Notes: a model not told the origin generated them from the letters alone. A stretch of 64,000 nt of DNA from FEN-1191 sp964528845 (GCA_964528845.1 CAZGVE010000020.1:1-64000), one strand, 5' to 3'; positions 45,227 to 54,324 are shown, counted from the stretch's first letter. Numbers and translations: made by a program.

Positions 45227-46735
45227 ATGTGCGGCATCGTCGGTATCGTCGGCACCAGCCCGGTCAACCAGCGTCTGTACGATGCTCTGACGGTCCTGCA
45301 GCACCGCGGACAGGATGCCGCCGGCATCATGACCGCGCATGAAGGCCGCCTCTGCTCGCACAAGGGCAACGGACTGGTGCGGGACGTGTTCGAACAGCAG
45401 CACATGCTCGAACTGGCCGGCCAGGTGGGCATCGGGCACGTGCGCTACCCGACGGCGGGCTGCGACAACGCCTCGGAGGCGCAGCCCTTCTACGTCAATG
45501 CGCCCTATGGCATCTGCCTCGCGCACAACGGCAACCTGACGAATGCCGCCGAACTCGCCGAGGTGCTGATCCGTGAGGACCGCCGGCACCTGAACACCGA
45601 ATCGGACTCCGAAGTGCTGCTCAACGTGTTCGCCTCGGAACTGCAGCGCGTCGGCACCCCCCGGGTGACGCCGGCCGATATCTTCGCGGCCGCGAGTGCG
45701 GTCTACCGCCGCTGCCGCGGCGGCTACGCAGTGGTGGCGATGGTGATCGGCCACGGCATCCTCGGCTTCCGCGACCCGAACGGCATCCGGCCGCTCGTGA
45801 TCGGACAACGCCGCACGGCGCGCGGCACCGAGTACATCCTGGCCTCCGAGAGCGTGGCGCTGGCGATGCTCTCGTTCGAGCTGGTGCGCGACGTTGCGCC
45901 CGGCGAGGCCGTGTTCATCGACGAGCAGGGCCGGCTGCACTCGCAGCAGTGCGTGGCCACGGTGCGCCATACGCCCTGCATCTTCGAGTATGTCTACTTC
46001 GCGCGCCCCGACTCGATCATCGACAACATCTCGGTCTACCGGGCGCGCATGCGCATGGGCGAGAAGCTCGGCGCCCGCATCCTGCGTGAGCATCCGGACC
46101 ACGACATCGACGTGATCATCCCGGTGCCCGATACCAGCCGCACCAGCGCGCTGCAGATGGCACACCTGCTCGGCATCAAGTACCGGGAGGGGTTCAACAA
46201 GAACCGCTACATCGGCCGCACTTTCATCATGCCGGGCCAGGAGCAGCGCGAGCGCTCGGTGCGGCGCAAGCTCAATGCCATCGAGCTCGAGTTTCGCGGC
46301 AAGAACGTGCTGCTGGTCGACGATTCGATCGTCCGCGGCACGACCTCGGCACAGATCATCGATCTCGCGCGCGAGGCGGGTGCACGCAAGGTCTACTTCG
46401 CCTCGGCGGCGCCGCCGGTGCGCTTTCCGAACGTCTACGGTATCGACATGCCGGCGACCGATGAACTCGTCGCCGCTGGCCGCAGCGCCGAGGAAGTCGC
46501 CCAGGTGATCGGTGCGGACTGGCTGGTGTACCAGGAGCTCGAGGACCTCGTGGCCGCGTGTCGGCACGACAATGCGAAGATCGAGGAATTCGATACCTCG
46601 TGCTTTTCGGGCGAATACGTCACCGGCGACGTGACGTTCGAGTACCTGGACCGCCTGCAGCGGATGCGGTCGGACGAAGCGCGCAGCCGCCGCCGACACG
46701 CGCGCACGGGCCTGAAGGCCGTTCCCGGGCCCTGA
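45227..46735 (+). CDS. purF: Amidophosphoribosyltransferase
   Basis: 502 aa enzyme of the first committed step of purine synthesis (PRPP plus glutamine to phosphoribosylamine). The nucleophile is Cys2 of MCGIVGIVG, with no propeptide, followed by RGQDAAGI and HNGNLTN of the glutaminase domain and the PRPP-binding loop VLLVDDSIVRGTTSAQII. Length matches E. coli PurF (505 aa). The cvpA-purF pair is conserved. The end is followed after 38 bases by a kinase gene on the same strand. Confidence 0.97.
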   Translation: MCGIVGIVGTSPVNQRLYDALTVLQHRGQDAAGIMTAHEGRLCSHKGNGLVRDVFEQQHMLELAGQVGIGHVRYPTAGCDNASEAQPFYVNAPYGICLAHNGNLTNAAELAEVLIREDRRHLNTESDSEVLLNVFASELQRVGTPRVTPADIFAAASAVYRRCRGGYAVVAMVIGHGILGFRDPNGIRPLVIGQRRTARGTEYILASESVALAMLSFELVRDVAPGEAVFIDEQGRLHSQQCVATVRHTPCIFEYVYFARPDSIIDNISVYRARMRMGEKLGARILREHPDHDIDVIIPVPDTSRTSALQMAHLLGIKYREGFNKNRYIGRTFIMPGQEQRERSVRRKLNAIELEFRGKNVLLVDDSIVRGTTSAQIIDLAREAGARKVYFASAAPPVRFPNVYGIDMPATDELVAAGRSAEEVAQVIGADWLVYQELEDLVAACRHDNAKIEEFDTSCFSGEYVTGDVTFEYLDRLQRMRSDEARSRRRHARTGLKAVPGP

Positions 46736-46773
46736 AGCCGGCTGTCGCGCTTCCGCTCTCGAAGCTCTCGCCC

Positions 46774-48030
46774 TTGCGCCTGCTGCTGGTCGAGGACGAT
46801 CCGAATGTCGGAACGCTGATCCGGCATCACCTGAGCTGTCACTGGTCCGATGCCGAGGTACGGCTGCACCCGCCACACAAGGACGGAGCCCTGCCTGCGG
46901 AATTCCTCGCCCAGGGCTACGATGCCGTACTGCTCTCCGCGCATCCGGGACCGGGCCTGGGGCTGGAGGACCTGAAGGACCTGCGCTCGCGACCGGGATT
47001 CGCGCCGGTCCTGTTCCTGCTCGATCGCGAGAATGCCCAGCTCCGTGAGCGGGCACTCGATGCCGGCGCCTGCGGCGTGATCGTCAAGAGCCGTATCGGG
47101 CACCAACAGCTGGTCGAGCTGCTCGAAGCCGCGGCGCGCGAGCACCGTCGGGAGCTCGCCGACTGGCGCATCTCACCCGCCGCGCTCGAGTCGCGGCGCT
47201 TTGGCGAGGCCCATATCCCGGGCTACCGGCGCGCCCGGCTGCTGGCCCGCGGGTCGGTCTCCCACCTGTACCTGGCCGAGAGCGAGAAGGCCGGAGCGCT
47301 GCTGGTGCTCAAGGTCACGCCGTCACGGCGCGACGAGGGCGGCGTCGACCAGGCGTTCGCGCGCTTCCTGCAGGAATACGAGATCGCCCGTCACGTGCAC
47401 CATCCGAATATCGTGCGACTGCACGAACTCGGCGTCGCCGACGACCATGCCTACCTCGCGATGGAGTATTTCCCGTGCGGCGACCTGCGGCGCCGGATGC
47501 GCGCGGGCTTAGGCCCCGCGGCTGCGCTCGGCTATGCGGCGCAGATGGCGCGCGCGCTCGATGCGCTGCACGAGGTGGGCATCCTGCACCGCGACCTCAA
47601 GCCGGGCAACGTGATGCTGCGCGCCGATGATCAGGTGGCGCTGATCGACTTCGGCATGTCCAAGCAGGCGGCACTCGAGCTGGAGATCACCGATGCAGGG
47701 CTGATCTTCGGCACTCCGCACTACATGAGCCCGGAGCAGGGACATGGCCAGGCGCTCGATGCGCGCAGCGACCTGTACAGCCTCGGCGTCGTGCTGTACG
47801 AGCTGCTGACCGGGCAGAAGCCCTATAACGCCGAGAATCCGATGGCGATCATCTACATGCACCGCAACGCGGCGATACCGCGATTGCCCGAAGCGTTGCG
47901 GCGGCTGCAGCCGCTGATGGACCAGCTGCTCGGCAAGCTGCCGCAGGATCGATTCCCGAGCGCCGCGGCGGCGCTCGGGGCGCTCGAGGCTGCGCGCGCG
48001 GAATGGCAGCGGCGCGGCGAACTCGCGTGA
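46774..48030 (+). CDS. Receiver-like domain fused to a serine/threonine protein kinase
   Basis: 418 aa, two domains. Residues 1-120 form a response-regulator receiver fold (RLLLVEDDPN; conserved lysine K105 in VIVKS), but the phosphoacceptor aspartate is replaced by S55 in DAVLLSAHPG, so ordinary phosphorelay is not expected. Residues about 145-400 are a Hanks-type kinase: K180 in VLKV, HRDLKPGN with D274, DFG at 292-294 and the HYMSPEQ segment. The glycine loop is weak (LLARGSVSHLY, only the middle glycine, G160, kept). The start is a TTG at 46774; no ATG lies before the receiver fold. It overlaps the miaE start (GTGA), so the two are coupled. No membrane helix. Confidence 0.85.
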   Translation: MRLLLVEDDPNVGTLIRHHLSCHWSDAEVRLHPPHKDGALPAEFLAQGYDAVLLSAHPGPGLGLEDLKDLRSRPGFAPVLFLLDRENAQLRERALDAGACGVIVKSRIGHQQLVELLEAAAREHRRELADWRISPAALESRRFGEAHIPGYRRARLLARGSVSHLYLAESEKAGALLVLKVTPSRRDEGGVDQAFARFLQEYEIARHVHHPNIVRLHELGVADDHAYLAMEYFPCGDLRRRMRAGLGPAAALGYAAQMARALDALHEVGILHRDLKPGNVMLRADDQVALIDFGMSKQAALELEITDAGLIFGTPHYMSPEQGHGQALDARSDLYSLGVVLYELLTGQKPYNAENPMAIIYMHRNAAIPRLPEALRRLQPLMDQLLGKLPQDRFPSAAAALGALEAARAEWQRRGELA

Positions 48031-48638
48031 GCATCCTCGCGGCGCCGACCGGGGAGGCATGGCTTGCCGCGGCGGTCGCGGGCTGGCGTGCCCTGCTGAT
48101 CGATCATGCCAACTGTGAGAAGAAGGCCGCCTCGAGCGCGCTGGCGCTCATGTTCGCGTACCCCGACGACCGCCCGCTGTGTGCGGCGCTCGCGCGCCTG
48201 GCGCGCGAGGAGCTGCGCCACTTCGAGCAGGTCGCGCAGCAGATGCACGCGCTCGGCGTGCCGTTCGAACGAGCGCAGCCGGGCCGCTACGCGGCCGGAC
48301 TGCGCGCCGCGCTGCGCTCGCACGAACCGGCCCGCAAACTGGACCTGCTGCTGTGCGGCGCGCTGATCGAGGCGCGCTCTGCGGAGCGCTTCGCGCTGCT
48401 CGCGCCGCGCATGCGCTCCCCGCTCGCCGCGTTCTATGCGCAGCTGCACGCGGCCGAGTCGCGCCACTTCGAGCTGTATCTGCAGCTCGCGCGCGACGCC
48501 AGTCCGCCAGGCGCCGCCGAGGATTGGCAGTCGCGTCTCGCCACGCTGGCGGCCGTCGAAGCGGGCCTGATCACGGCACCGGATCCGCAGCTGCGGTTTC
48601 ACTCCGGCGCGCCGTGCGCGGCAGCTCCTCCAGACTGA
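48027..48638 (+). CDS. miaE: tRNA-(2-methylthio-N6-isopentenyl-A37) hydroxylase MiaE
   Basis: 203 aa carboxylate-bridged di-iron enzyme that hydroxylates the isopentenyl side chain of ms2i6A37 in tRNA, using oxygen. The iron ligands of the ferritin-like bundle are seen in CEKKAASSALALMF, REELRHFEQV, EARSAERFALLA and HAAESRHFELY. The GTG start overlaps the stop of the kinase gene. Its last 68 bases overlap the 3' end of lpxH on the opposite strand, where both frames stay open; the overlap sits in a nonconserved tail. Confidence 0.92.
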   Translation: MSILAAPTGEAWLAAAVAGWRALLIDHANCEKKAASSALALMFAYPDDRPLCAALARLAREELRHFEQVAQQMHALGVPFERAQPGRYAAGLRAALRSHEPARKLDLLLCGALIEARSAERFALLAPRMRSPLAAFYAQLHAAESRHFELYLQLARDASPPGAAEDWQSRLATLAAVEAGLITAPDPQLRFHSGAPCAAAPPD

Positions 48639-49335
48639 ACTCCCCGGCCTCCCAGCGCAGGCAGCTGCCGTGCTCATGCCAGGCGCCCAGCACGATGCGG
48701 CGTGCCGGGAGGCCGTCGAGCGCAAATTCGTGCACCGCCGGGCGGTGCGTATGACCATGAATCAGCACGCGCACGTCACAGGCGCGCATCGCCGCGTCGA
48801 CCGCGGCCTGATCCGCATCCATGATCTGGTAGGACGTGCGCCCGGTGTGGCGGCGACTGCCCGCGCGGGCCTGGTCGGCGAGCAAGCGGCGCGTCGGCAG
48901 CGACAGGCGCAGGAAGCGGCGCTGCCAGCTGCGCGCGCGCACGGTCGCGCGCAGCAGCTGATAGGGACGATCCGCGGTGCACAGCGCATCGCCGTGCGTG
49001 AGCAGGACCGCCTCGCCGCCGAGTTCGATGATGACCGGGTCGGGCAGCAGGTGCGTGCCGCTGCGCTGCTCGAATCCCTGCTGCAGCAGGAAGTCGCGAT
49101 TGCCATGCATCACGTAGCAGGGCACGCCGCGCGCGCCAAGCGCGCTGAGCGCGCTGCAGATGCTGGCCCGGTACGCATCATCGTCATCGTCGCCGACCCA
49201 GACCTCGAACAGGTCCCCGAGGATGTAGAGCGCCTGCGCGTGGGCCGCGCGCGTCTCGAGGAACGAGACGAACTGCGCACCGGCGGCCGGATCGCCCGCG
49301 TCCAGGTGCAGATCGGAGACGAACAGTATGGACAT
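48571..49335 (-). CDS. lpxH: UDP-2,3-diacylglucosamine diphosphatase LpxH
   Basis: 254 aa calcineurin-fold phosphoesterase that hydrolyses UDP-2,3-diacylglucosamine to lipid X in lipid A synthesis at the inner membrane. The metal-binding motifs occur in order: SDLHL (D8, H10), GDLFEVWVGDDD, HGNRDFLL, THGDALCT and HGHTHRP. The C-terminus is about 14 residues longer than E. coli LpxH and overlaps miaE. It diverges from gltX across a 40-base gap. Confidence 0.96.
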   Translation of the reverse strand: MSILFVSDLHLDAGDPAAGAQFVSFLETRAAHAQALYILGDLFEVWVGDDDDDAYRASICSALSALGARGVPCYVMHGNRDFLLQQGFEQRSGTHLLPDPVIIELGGEAVLLTHGDALCTADRPYQLLRATVRARSWQRRFLRLSLPTRRLLADQARAGSRRHTGRTSYQIMDADQAAVDAAMRACDVRVLIHGHTHRPAVHEFALDGLPARRIVLGAWHEHGSCLRWEAGEFSLEELPRTARRSETAAADPVP

Positions 49336-49375
49336 CGGGTCGCTCTACCCTGAAGGTTTAGGCTACATTGTACGG

Positions 49376-50779
49376 ATGAGCGCAGCGAGCGTCGTCACGC
49401 GATTTGCACCGAGTCCCACGGGTGAGATGCACCTGGGCAATGCCCGCACCGCGCTGTTCAACTTCCTGCTGGCGCGCGCGCGTGGCGGGCGGCACGTGCT
49501 GCGGATCGAGGACACCGACGCGGCCCGGAATCGCGACAGCTTCCTCGAAGGGCTGATCGCTGACCTGCACTGGCTCGGAGTGCGCTGGGATGAGGGGCCC
49601 GACTGCGGCGGGCCGCACGGCCCGTACCGCCAGTCCGAACGCGCCGCAATCTACGAGGGCTATTTCCTGGAGCTCGAGCACGCCGGGCTCGTCTATCCGT
49701 GCTTCTGCACGCCGCGGGAGCTCGAGTTCTCGCGCCGCGCGCAGCTGGCCGCAGGACGCCCGCCGCGCTACGCCGGCACCTGCCGCGAGCTCAATGCCGC
49801 CGAGCGCGCCGCGTACCGGGAGCAGGGCCGTCGTGCCTCGCTGCGCTTCCGCGTCGCACCAGGCCAGCGACTGGAATTTCACGATCTGGTATACGGCCCG
49901 CAGGAGTTTCGCACCGAGGACATCGGCGACTTCATCGTCCGTCGCGAGGATGGCTCGGCCGCATTCTTTTTCTGCAACGCGATCGACGATGCGCTGATGC
50001 AGGTCAGTCACGTGCTGCGCGGGGAGGATCACCTGAGCAACACGCCGCGCCAGCGACTGCTGCTGCAGGCGCTCGGGCTGCCGGTGCCCGAATACGGCCA
50101 CATGGCGCTGCTGCTCGGGTCCGACGGGGCGCCGCTGTCCAAACGCCTCGGGTCATTGAGCCTGCGTACGCTACGCGAGCAGGGTTATGCGCCGCTTGCG
50201 CTGTGCAATCAGCTGTTCCGGCTCGGGCACTCGACGCCGCAGCATGGCGTGCTCGAGCTGACGCAGATGGCGCAGTGCTTCGACCTGGCGCATCTGCAGC
50301 GCGCGCCGGCGCAGTTCGATCCCGTGCAGCTGCTGCATTGGCAGCGCGAGTGGGTGCACGGGCTCTCGCCCGCTGCCGCGCACGCCTGGCTCGCGCCGTT
50401 GCTGCCGCCCGGCATGGACCCGGCCGCTATAGACGCCTTCATCGAGGCCGTCCGGCCCAACGTCGTGCTGCCCGAGGACGCGCGGCTGTGGCAGCAGATC
50501 GTGTACGCAGAGGCGCTCTCGTACGAGGAGCCGGCGCTGGCGGCGGCTCGGGCCGCCGGCCCCGGGTTCTTCGCCGCCGCCGCCGCGGCCGTCCGCGAGC
50601 CGGCCGATCTCGGTGCGCTGCGCGGGGCTACCGGTGTGCGCGGCGCGGCGTTCTTCATGCCGCTGCGCGCGGCCCTCACCGGACGACTGCACGGGCCGGA
50701 ACTGGCGCCGCTGCTGGCCGCGATGCCGAGCGAGCGCGTGCGCTCGCGCCTGCTGCACTTCGCGCAAGCGGGATCCTGA
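49376..50779 (+). CDS. gltX: Glutamate--tRNA ligase
   Basis: 467 aa class I synthetase that charges tRNA-Glu. The HIGH-type motif is in TRFAPSPTGEMHLGNART and the KMSKR-type loop is PLSKRLGSLSL (here PLSKR). The ATG at 49376 gives a normal N-terminus; the frame extending upstream overlaps the lpxH start region and is not used. cysS follows after 4 bases, so the two synthetases are probably one transcript. Confidence 0.96.
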   Translation: MSAASVVTRFAPSPTGEMHLGNARTALFNFLLARARGGRHVLRIEDTDAARNRDSFLEGLIADLHWLGVRWDEGPDCGGPHGPYRQSERAAIYEGYFLELEHAGLVYPCFCTPRELEFSRRAQLAAGRPPRYAGTCRELNAAERAAYREQGRRASLRFRVAPGQRLEFHDLVYGPQEFRTEDIGDFIVRREDGSAAFFFCNAIDDALMQVSHVLRGEDHLSNTPRQRLLLQALGLPVPEYGHMALLLGSDGAPLSKRLGSLSLRTLREQGYAPLALCNQLFRLGHSTPQHGVLELTQMAQCFDLAHLQRAPAQFDPVQLLHWQREWVHGLSPAAAHAWLAPLLPPGMDPAAIDAFIEAVRPNVVLPEDARLWQQIVYAEALSYEEPALAAARAAGPGFFAAAAAAVREPADLGALRGATGVRGAAFFMPLRAALTGRLHGPELAPLLAAMPSERVRSRLLHFAQAGS

Positions 50780-50783
50780 GCCC

Positions 50784-52205
50784 ATGGCGGAGGAGGGCGG
50801 AACGCTGCGTATCCACAACTCGCTCGGCGGGCGCAAGGAGCCGTTCCGTCCGATCCACGCCGGTCGCGCGGGCATGTACGTGTGCGGCGTGACGGTCTAT
50901 GACTACTGCCACGTCGGACATGCGCGCTGCTACGTGGTGTTCGACGTGATCCGCCGCTGGCTGCGCTACCGAGGGCTTGCAGTCACGTATGTGCGCAATA
51001 TCACCGACATCGACGACAAGATCATCCGCCGCGCGGCCGAACGCGGCGAGCCGATCGAAGCGCTGACCGGCCGTTTCATCGCGGCGATGCACGAGGATTT
51101 CGCGGCGCTCGGCATCGAACCGCCCGATCACGAGCCGCGCGCCACCGGGTACATCCCGCAGATCATCGAGCTGATCGCACGGCTGATCGGGCGCGAGTTC
51201 GCGTATCAGGCGGCCAATGGCGACGTGCTGTACGCGGTCGCGCGCTTTCCGGGCTATGGGGCGCTCGCCGGCAAGCGGCTCTCCGACCTGCGCGCCGGCG
51301 CGCGGGTCGAGGTCGACGAGGCCAAGCGAGATCCGCTCGATTTCGTGCTGTGGAAAGCGGCGAAGAGCGGCGAGCCTGCGTGGGACTCGCCGTGGGGCGC
51401 GGGCCGGCCAGGTTGGCACATCGAGTGCTCGGCGATGGCGATGGCATTGCTCGGCTCGCATTTCGACCTGCATGGCGGTGGCATGGACCTGAAGTTCCCG
51501 CATCACGAGAACGAGATCGCGCAGTCGTGTGCGGCCTGCGATACCCGCTACGTGGACACGTGGCTGCACAACGGCTTCCTGAACATCGACAACGAGAAGA
51601 TGTCGAAATCGCTCGACAATTTCTTCACGATACGCGACGTGCTGCCGCAGCTGCGCCACCCGGAGGTGCTGCGCGCCTTCCTGCTCGGCAGCCACTATCG
51701 GGGACCGATCAACTACAGCGACGTCCTGCTGCAGCAGACCGACGCGTCGCTGACGCGCCTGTACACCGCGCTGCGCGGTCTGGCGGCCGTGCGGGCCCGC
51801 CACGCCGGCGAGCATCGCGCCCGCTTCGAGGCGGCGATGGATGATGACTTCAACACCCCCGAGGCGCTCGGAGTGCTGCAGGGACTGGCACGCGAGGTCA
51901 ACGCCGCGCGCGCCGCGCACGACGCGCCGCGCGCACTGGCGCTGGCGGGCGAGTTGCTGGATCTCGCCGCGACCTTAGGTTTGCTGCAGCTGCCGGCCGA
52001 ACAGTGGTTTCGGTTGGGCGCAGCGCAGGACGGCGCGCCTGCCGCCCCCGATGAGGCGCAGATCGAGGCGCTCATCGAAGCACGGCTGGCCGCGCGGCGC
52101 GCGCGGGATTTTGCCGAGGCGGACCGGATCCGGGCGCAACTCGCGAGCGCCGGCGTGCTGCTCGAGGACCAGCCGGGCGGCCGCACGCTCTGGAAGCGCG
52201 GTTAG
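50784..52205 (+). CDS. cysS: Cysteine--tRNA ligase
   Basis: 473 aa class I synthetase. The zinc cysteine and HIGH motif appear as MYVCGVTVYDYCHVGHAR, the second half of the zinc site in WHIECSAMAM and HHENEIAQSCAAC, and KMSKS in NEKMSKSLDN. The C-terminal anticodon domain ends in EADRIRAQLASAGVLLEDQ. It follows gltX directly; its stop TAG interlocks with the folD stop on the other strand (52202-52205). Confidence 0.97.
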   Translation: MAEEGGTLRIHNSLGGRKEPFRPIHAGRAGMYVCGVTVYDYCHVGHARCYVVFDVIRRWLRYRGLAVTYVRNITDIDDKIIRRAAERGEPIEALTGRFIAAMHEDFAALGIEPPDHEPRATGYIPQIIELIARLIGREFAYQAANGDVLYAVARFPGYGALAGKRLSDLRAGARVEVDEAKRDPLDFVLWKAAKSGEPAWDSPWGAGRPGWHIECSAMAMALLGSHFDLHGGGMDLKFPHHENEIAQSCAACDTRYVDTWLHNGFLNIDNEKMSKSLDNFFTIRDVLPQLRHPEVLRAFLLGSHYRGPINYSDVLLQQTDASLTRLYTALRGLAAVRARHAGEHRARFEAAMDDDFNTPEALGVLQGLAREVNAARAAHDAPRALALAGELLDLAATLGLLQLPAEQWFRLGAAQDGAPAAPDEAQIEALIEARLAARRARDFAEADRIRAQLASAGVLLEDQPGGRTLWKRG

Positions 52206-53071
52206 GCCGCCGGATCGAGGCCCTGGCGCCGCATGCTGGCTTCCAGCGCGTTGCGCATCAACATCGCGACGGTCATCGGACCGACGCCGCCGGGCACCGG
52301 CGTAATCCACGCGGCCCGCTCGGCCGCGGGCGCGAACTCCACGTCGCCGACCAGCTTGCCGTCATCGTGCCGGTTCATCCCGACGTCGATCACGATCGCT
52401 CCCGGCCGTATCCACTCACCGCGTACCATGCCGATCCGGCCCACCGCGACCACCAGCAGTTCGGCGCGCGCCACCTCGGCAGACAGCGAGCGCGTCTGGC
52501 TGTGGCACACCGTCGTGGTCGCGCCGGCGAGCAGCAGTTCGAGCGCCATTGGCCGGCCAACGATGTTCGAGGCGCCGACGACGACGGCTTCGAGGCCTCG
52601 CACCGGCAACTCCAGCTGCGCGAGCATGCGCATCACGCCGTACGGCGTGCACGGGCGCAGCAGCGGTTCGCGCTGCGCGAGCCGGCCAAGGTTGTAGGGA
52701 TGGAAGCCGTCGACGTCCTTGGCCGGGTCGATCGCCTCGATGATCGCACGAGCGCGGATCTGCGGCGGCAGCGGCAGCTGCACCAGGATCCCGTCGATGG
52801 CCGGATCGGCATTGAGCCTTTGCAGCAGCTGCAGCAGGTCGGCCTCGCTCGTCGTGGCGGGCAGGTCGTGCGCGACCGAATGCAGTCCGGCTTCCTCGCA
52901 GGCGCGGCGCTTGTTGCGCACGTAGACCGCCGAGGCCGGGTTCTCGCCGACCAGGACCACCGCCAGCCCCGGAACGCGTGCGCCGCGCTCGCGCAGCGCG
53001 TTCACGCCCCTGGCCACTTCCGCGCGTACCGTCTGGGCGATGCCCTTGCCGTCAATGAGTCGTGCTGCCAT
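52202..53071 (-). CDS. folD: Bifunctional methylenetetrahydrofolate dehydrogenase/cyclohydrolase FolD
   Basis: 289 aa enzyme that interconverts methylene-, methenyl- and formyl-THF. Family signatures are YVRNKRRACEEAGLHSVAHD (catalytic lysine region), PLPPQIRARAIIEAIDPAKDVDG (split) and the C-terminal TPVPGGVGPMTVAMLM. The ATG at 53071 (MAARLIDGK) gives the 288-residue length of the family, while a start six codons earlier is less likely. It converges with cysS by 4 overlapping stop bases. Confidence 0.96.
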   Translation of the reverse strand: MAARLIDGKGIAQTVRAEVARGVNALRERGARVPGLAVVLVGENPASAVYVRNKRRACEEAGLHSVAHDLPATTSEADLLQLLQRLNADPAIDGILVQLPLPPQIRARAIIEAIDPAKDVDGFHPYNLGRLAQREPLLRPCTPYGVMRMLAQLELPVRGLEAVVVGASNIVGRPMALELLLAGATTTVCHSQTRSLSAEVARAELLVVAVGRIGMVRGEWIRPGAIVIDVGMNRHDDGKLVGDVEFAPAAERAAWITPVPGGVGPMTVAMLMRNALEASMRRQGLDPAA

Positions 53072-53136
53072 GCGTATAGTGTGTCGCATGCACGGTGCGC
53101 CTCGCCATGCCCACGGCGCAGTCCCGGGGTGTCAAA

Positions 53137-53166
53137 TTGACGGGCTCGCGGACAGTTCCGTATGAT
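53137..53166 (+). promoter_or_regulatory. Sigma-70 type promoter of the tRNA-Pro/Arg/His operon
   Basis: TTGACG (53137-53142) and TATGAT (53161-53166) with an 18-base spacer, about 50 bases before tRNA-Pro. The GC-rich stretch after the -10 (gacgggcccgg) is typical of stringently controlled stable-RNA promoters. Confidence 0.7.
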
Positions 53167-53215
53167 GACGGGCCCGGCCGTGGCACGGCTTGGGCGCCTC
53201 GGGAAGGCTTGGGTG

Positions 53216-53292
53216 CGGGGCATGGCGCAGTCTGGTAGCGCATCTGCTTTGGGAGCAGAGGGTCGGGGGTTCAAATCCCTCTGCCCCGACCA
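53216..53292 (+). tRNA. tRNA-Pro (anticodon TGG)
   Basis: 77-base cloverleaf: 7-bp acceptor CGGGGCA/TGCCCCG, anticodon loop CTTTGGGAG-type with TGG, GTTCAAATC T-arm and encoded CCA. First of three closely spaced tRNAs. Confidence 0.95.
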
Positions 53293-53306
53293 GCTCAAGC
53301 GGCTGT

Positions 53307-53383
53307 GCGCCCGTAGCTCAGCTGGATAGAGCACCGGCCTTCTAAGCCGGTGGTCGCAGGTTCGAGTCCTGCCGGGCGCGCCA
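53307..53383 (+). tRNA. tRNA-Arg (anticodon TCT)
   Basis: 77 bases. Acceptor GCGCCCG/CGGGCGC, D-arm AGCTCAGCTGGATAGAGC, anticodon loop CTTCTAA giving TCT, T-arm GGTTCGAGTCC and encoded CCA. It lies 14 bases after tRNA-Pro. Confidence 0.95.
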
Positions 53384-53392
53384 ACGATCACC

Positions 53393-53469
53393 GGTGGACG
53401 TAGCTCAGTTGGTAGAGTCCCGGATTGTGATTCCGGCTGTCGCGGGTTCGAGTCCCGTCGTCCACCCCA
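53393..53469 (+). tRNA. tRNA-His (anticodon GTG)
   Basis: 77 bases counting the extra G(-1), which pairs with the discriminator C to give the 8-bp acceptor GGTGGACG/CGTCCACC typical of tRNA-His. Anticodon GTG in ATTGTGATT, T-arm GGTTCGAGTCC, encoded CCA. Confidence 0.95.
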
Positions 53470-53484
53470 CCTTCCGGCCGCGCG

Positions 53485-54324
53485 CTAGCGCTCGAGCCGG
53501 TGCGCGCGCAGCGCTGCATGCGCGAGCGCGACCGAATCGGGGAAGTTCACCATCTCGTAGTAGCGCATGCGTTTGTACAGCGCATATTCCGCCGCCAGCC
53601 ATGCGGCCACGAAGCCGCGCGTACCGTCGAGCGCCGCGAGCCGGAACACGTAGTCCTTCACGAACGTGGCTGCGAACACGAATGGCCACTCCCAGGCCCG
53701 GGTCGGGCGCGCTCGCGAGCGCCAGTCGAGTGCCTTGAGTTCGGCATAACGCAGGTACTTGAGCTGCTGATGCACGAGCGTGGGATTCAGGTAGTGCAGG
53801 AACGGCGCCTGGAAACTGCGCGCGGTGCCCTGGTAGCGCAGCGATTCGTGCACCCGAACGTCGGACCACTGCGCACGGGCGCGGTGATAGATCCGCGCCT
53901 TGCGCTCGCGCACCAGAAGGCGGTACCAGCGCAGCGGCGCGCCCATGAACCAGGCGGTGCGGAACAGCACTCCGGCTGCGGCATCCGAGTCGAGCAGCGC
54001 CGGCAGGCCTGCCGTCAGCTCGGCGCACAGCTCCGGGGTCAGTGCTTCGTCGGCGTCCAGAAACAGGATCCAGTCGTGGGCCGCCTGGGTGCTCGCGAAG
54101 TTGCGCTGCGCCCCGAAGCCGAGCCACGGCTGGTGCACCACGCGCGCGCCGAGCGCGCTGGCGATCGCGCAGGTCTCATCCTCGCTGCCGCTGTCCACGA
54201 CGATCTTCTCGGCCGCAAACGGCACGCTCTGCAGGCAGCGCGCGATGTGTTCCGCCTCGTTGTGCGTGATGACCAGCAGCGTGATGGGCAGTGTCTGAGT
54301 GGGCAGTGTCACAGGTGATGTCAT
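53485..54324 (-). CDS. Glycosyltransferase family 2 (LPS core WaaE/KdtX-like)
   Basis: 279 aa GT-A fold transferase. N-terminal ITLLVITHNEAEHIARCLQS and the VVDSGSEDET nucleotide-binding motif precede the DxD-type metal site FLDADEALTPEL. The second half (VHESLRYQGTARSFQAPFLHY) is typical of WaaE/KdtX-like glucosyltransferases that extend the LPS inner core. The acceptor is inferred from family and from the heptosyltransferase gene whose stop overlaps its start. Cytoplasmic, with a membrane-proximal hydrophobic patch near FVFAATFVKDYVFRL. Confidence 0.88.
   Translation of the reverse strand: MTSPVTLPTQTLPITLLVITHNEAEHIARCLQSVPFAAEKIVVDSGSEDETCAIASALGARVVHQPWLGFGAQRNFASTQAAHDWILFLDADEALTPELCAELTAGLPALLDSDAAAGVLFRTAWFMGAPLRWYRLLVRERKARIYHRARAQWSDVRVHESLRYQGTARSFQAPFLHYLNPTLVHQQLKYLRYAELKALDWRSRARPTRAWEWPFVFAATFVKDYVFRLAALDGTRGFVAAWLAAEYALYKRMRYYEMVNFPDSVALAHAALRAHRLER

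Noticed and set aside
44189..47056. Open frame of 955 codons on the minus strand
   Set aside because: Lies opposite dedD, cvpA, purF and the kinase; those have clear motifs and this frame has none.
53216..53469. CRISPR-like spacing of similar short sequences
   Set aside because: The repeated motifs are the D- and T-arms of three tRNAs.
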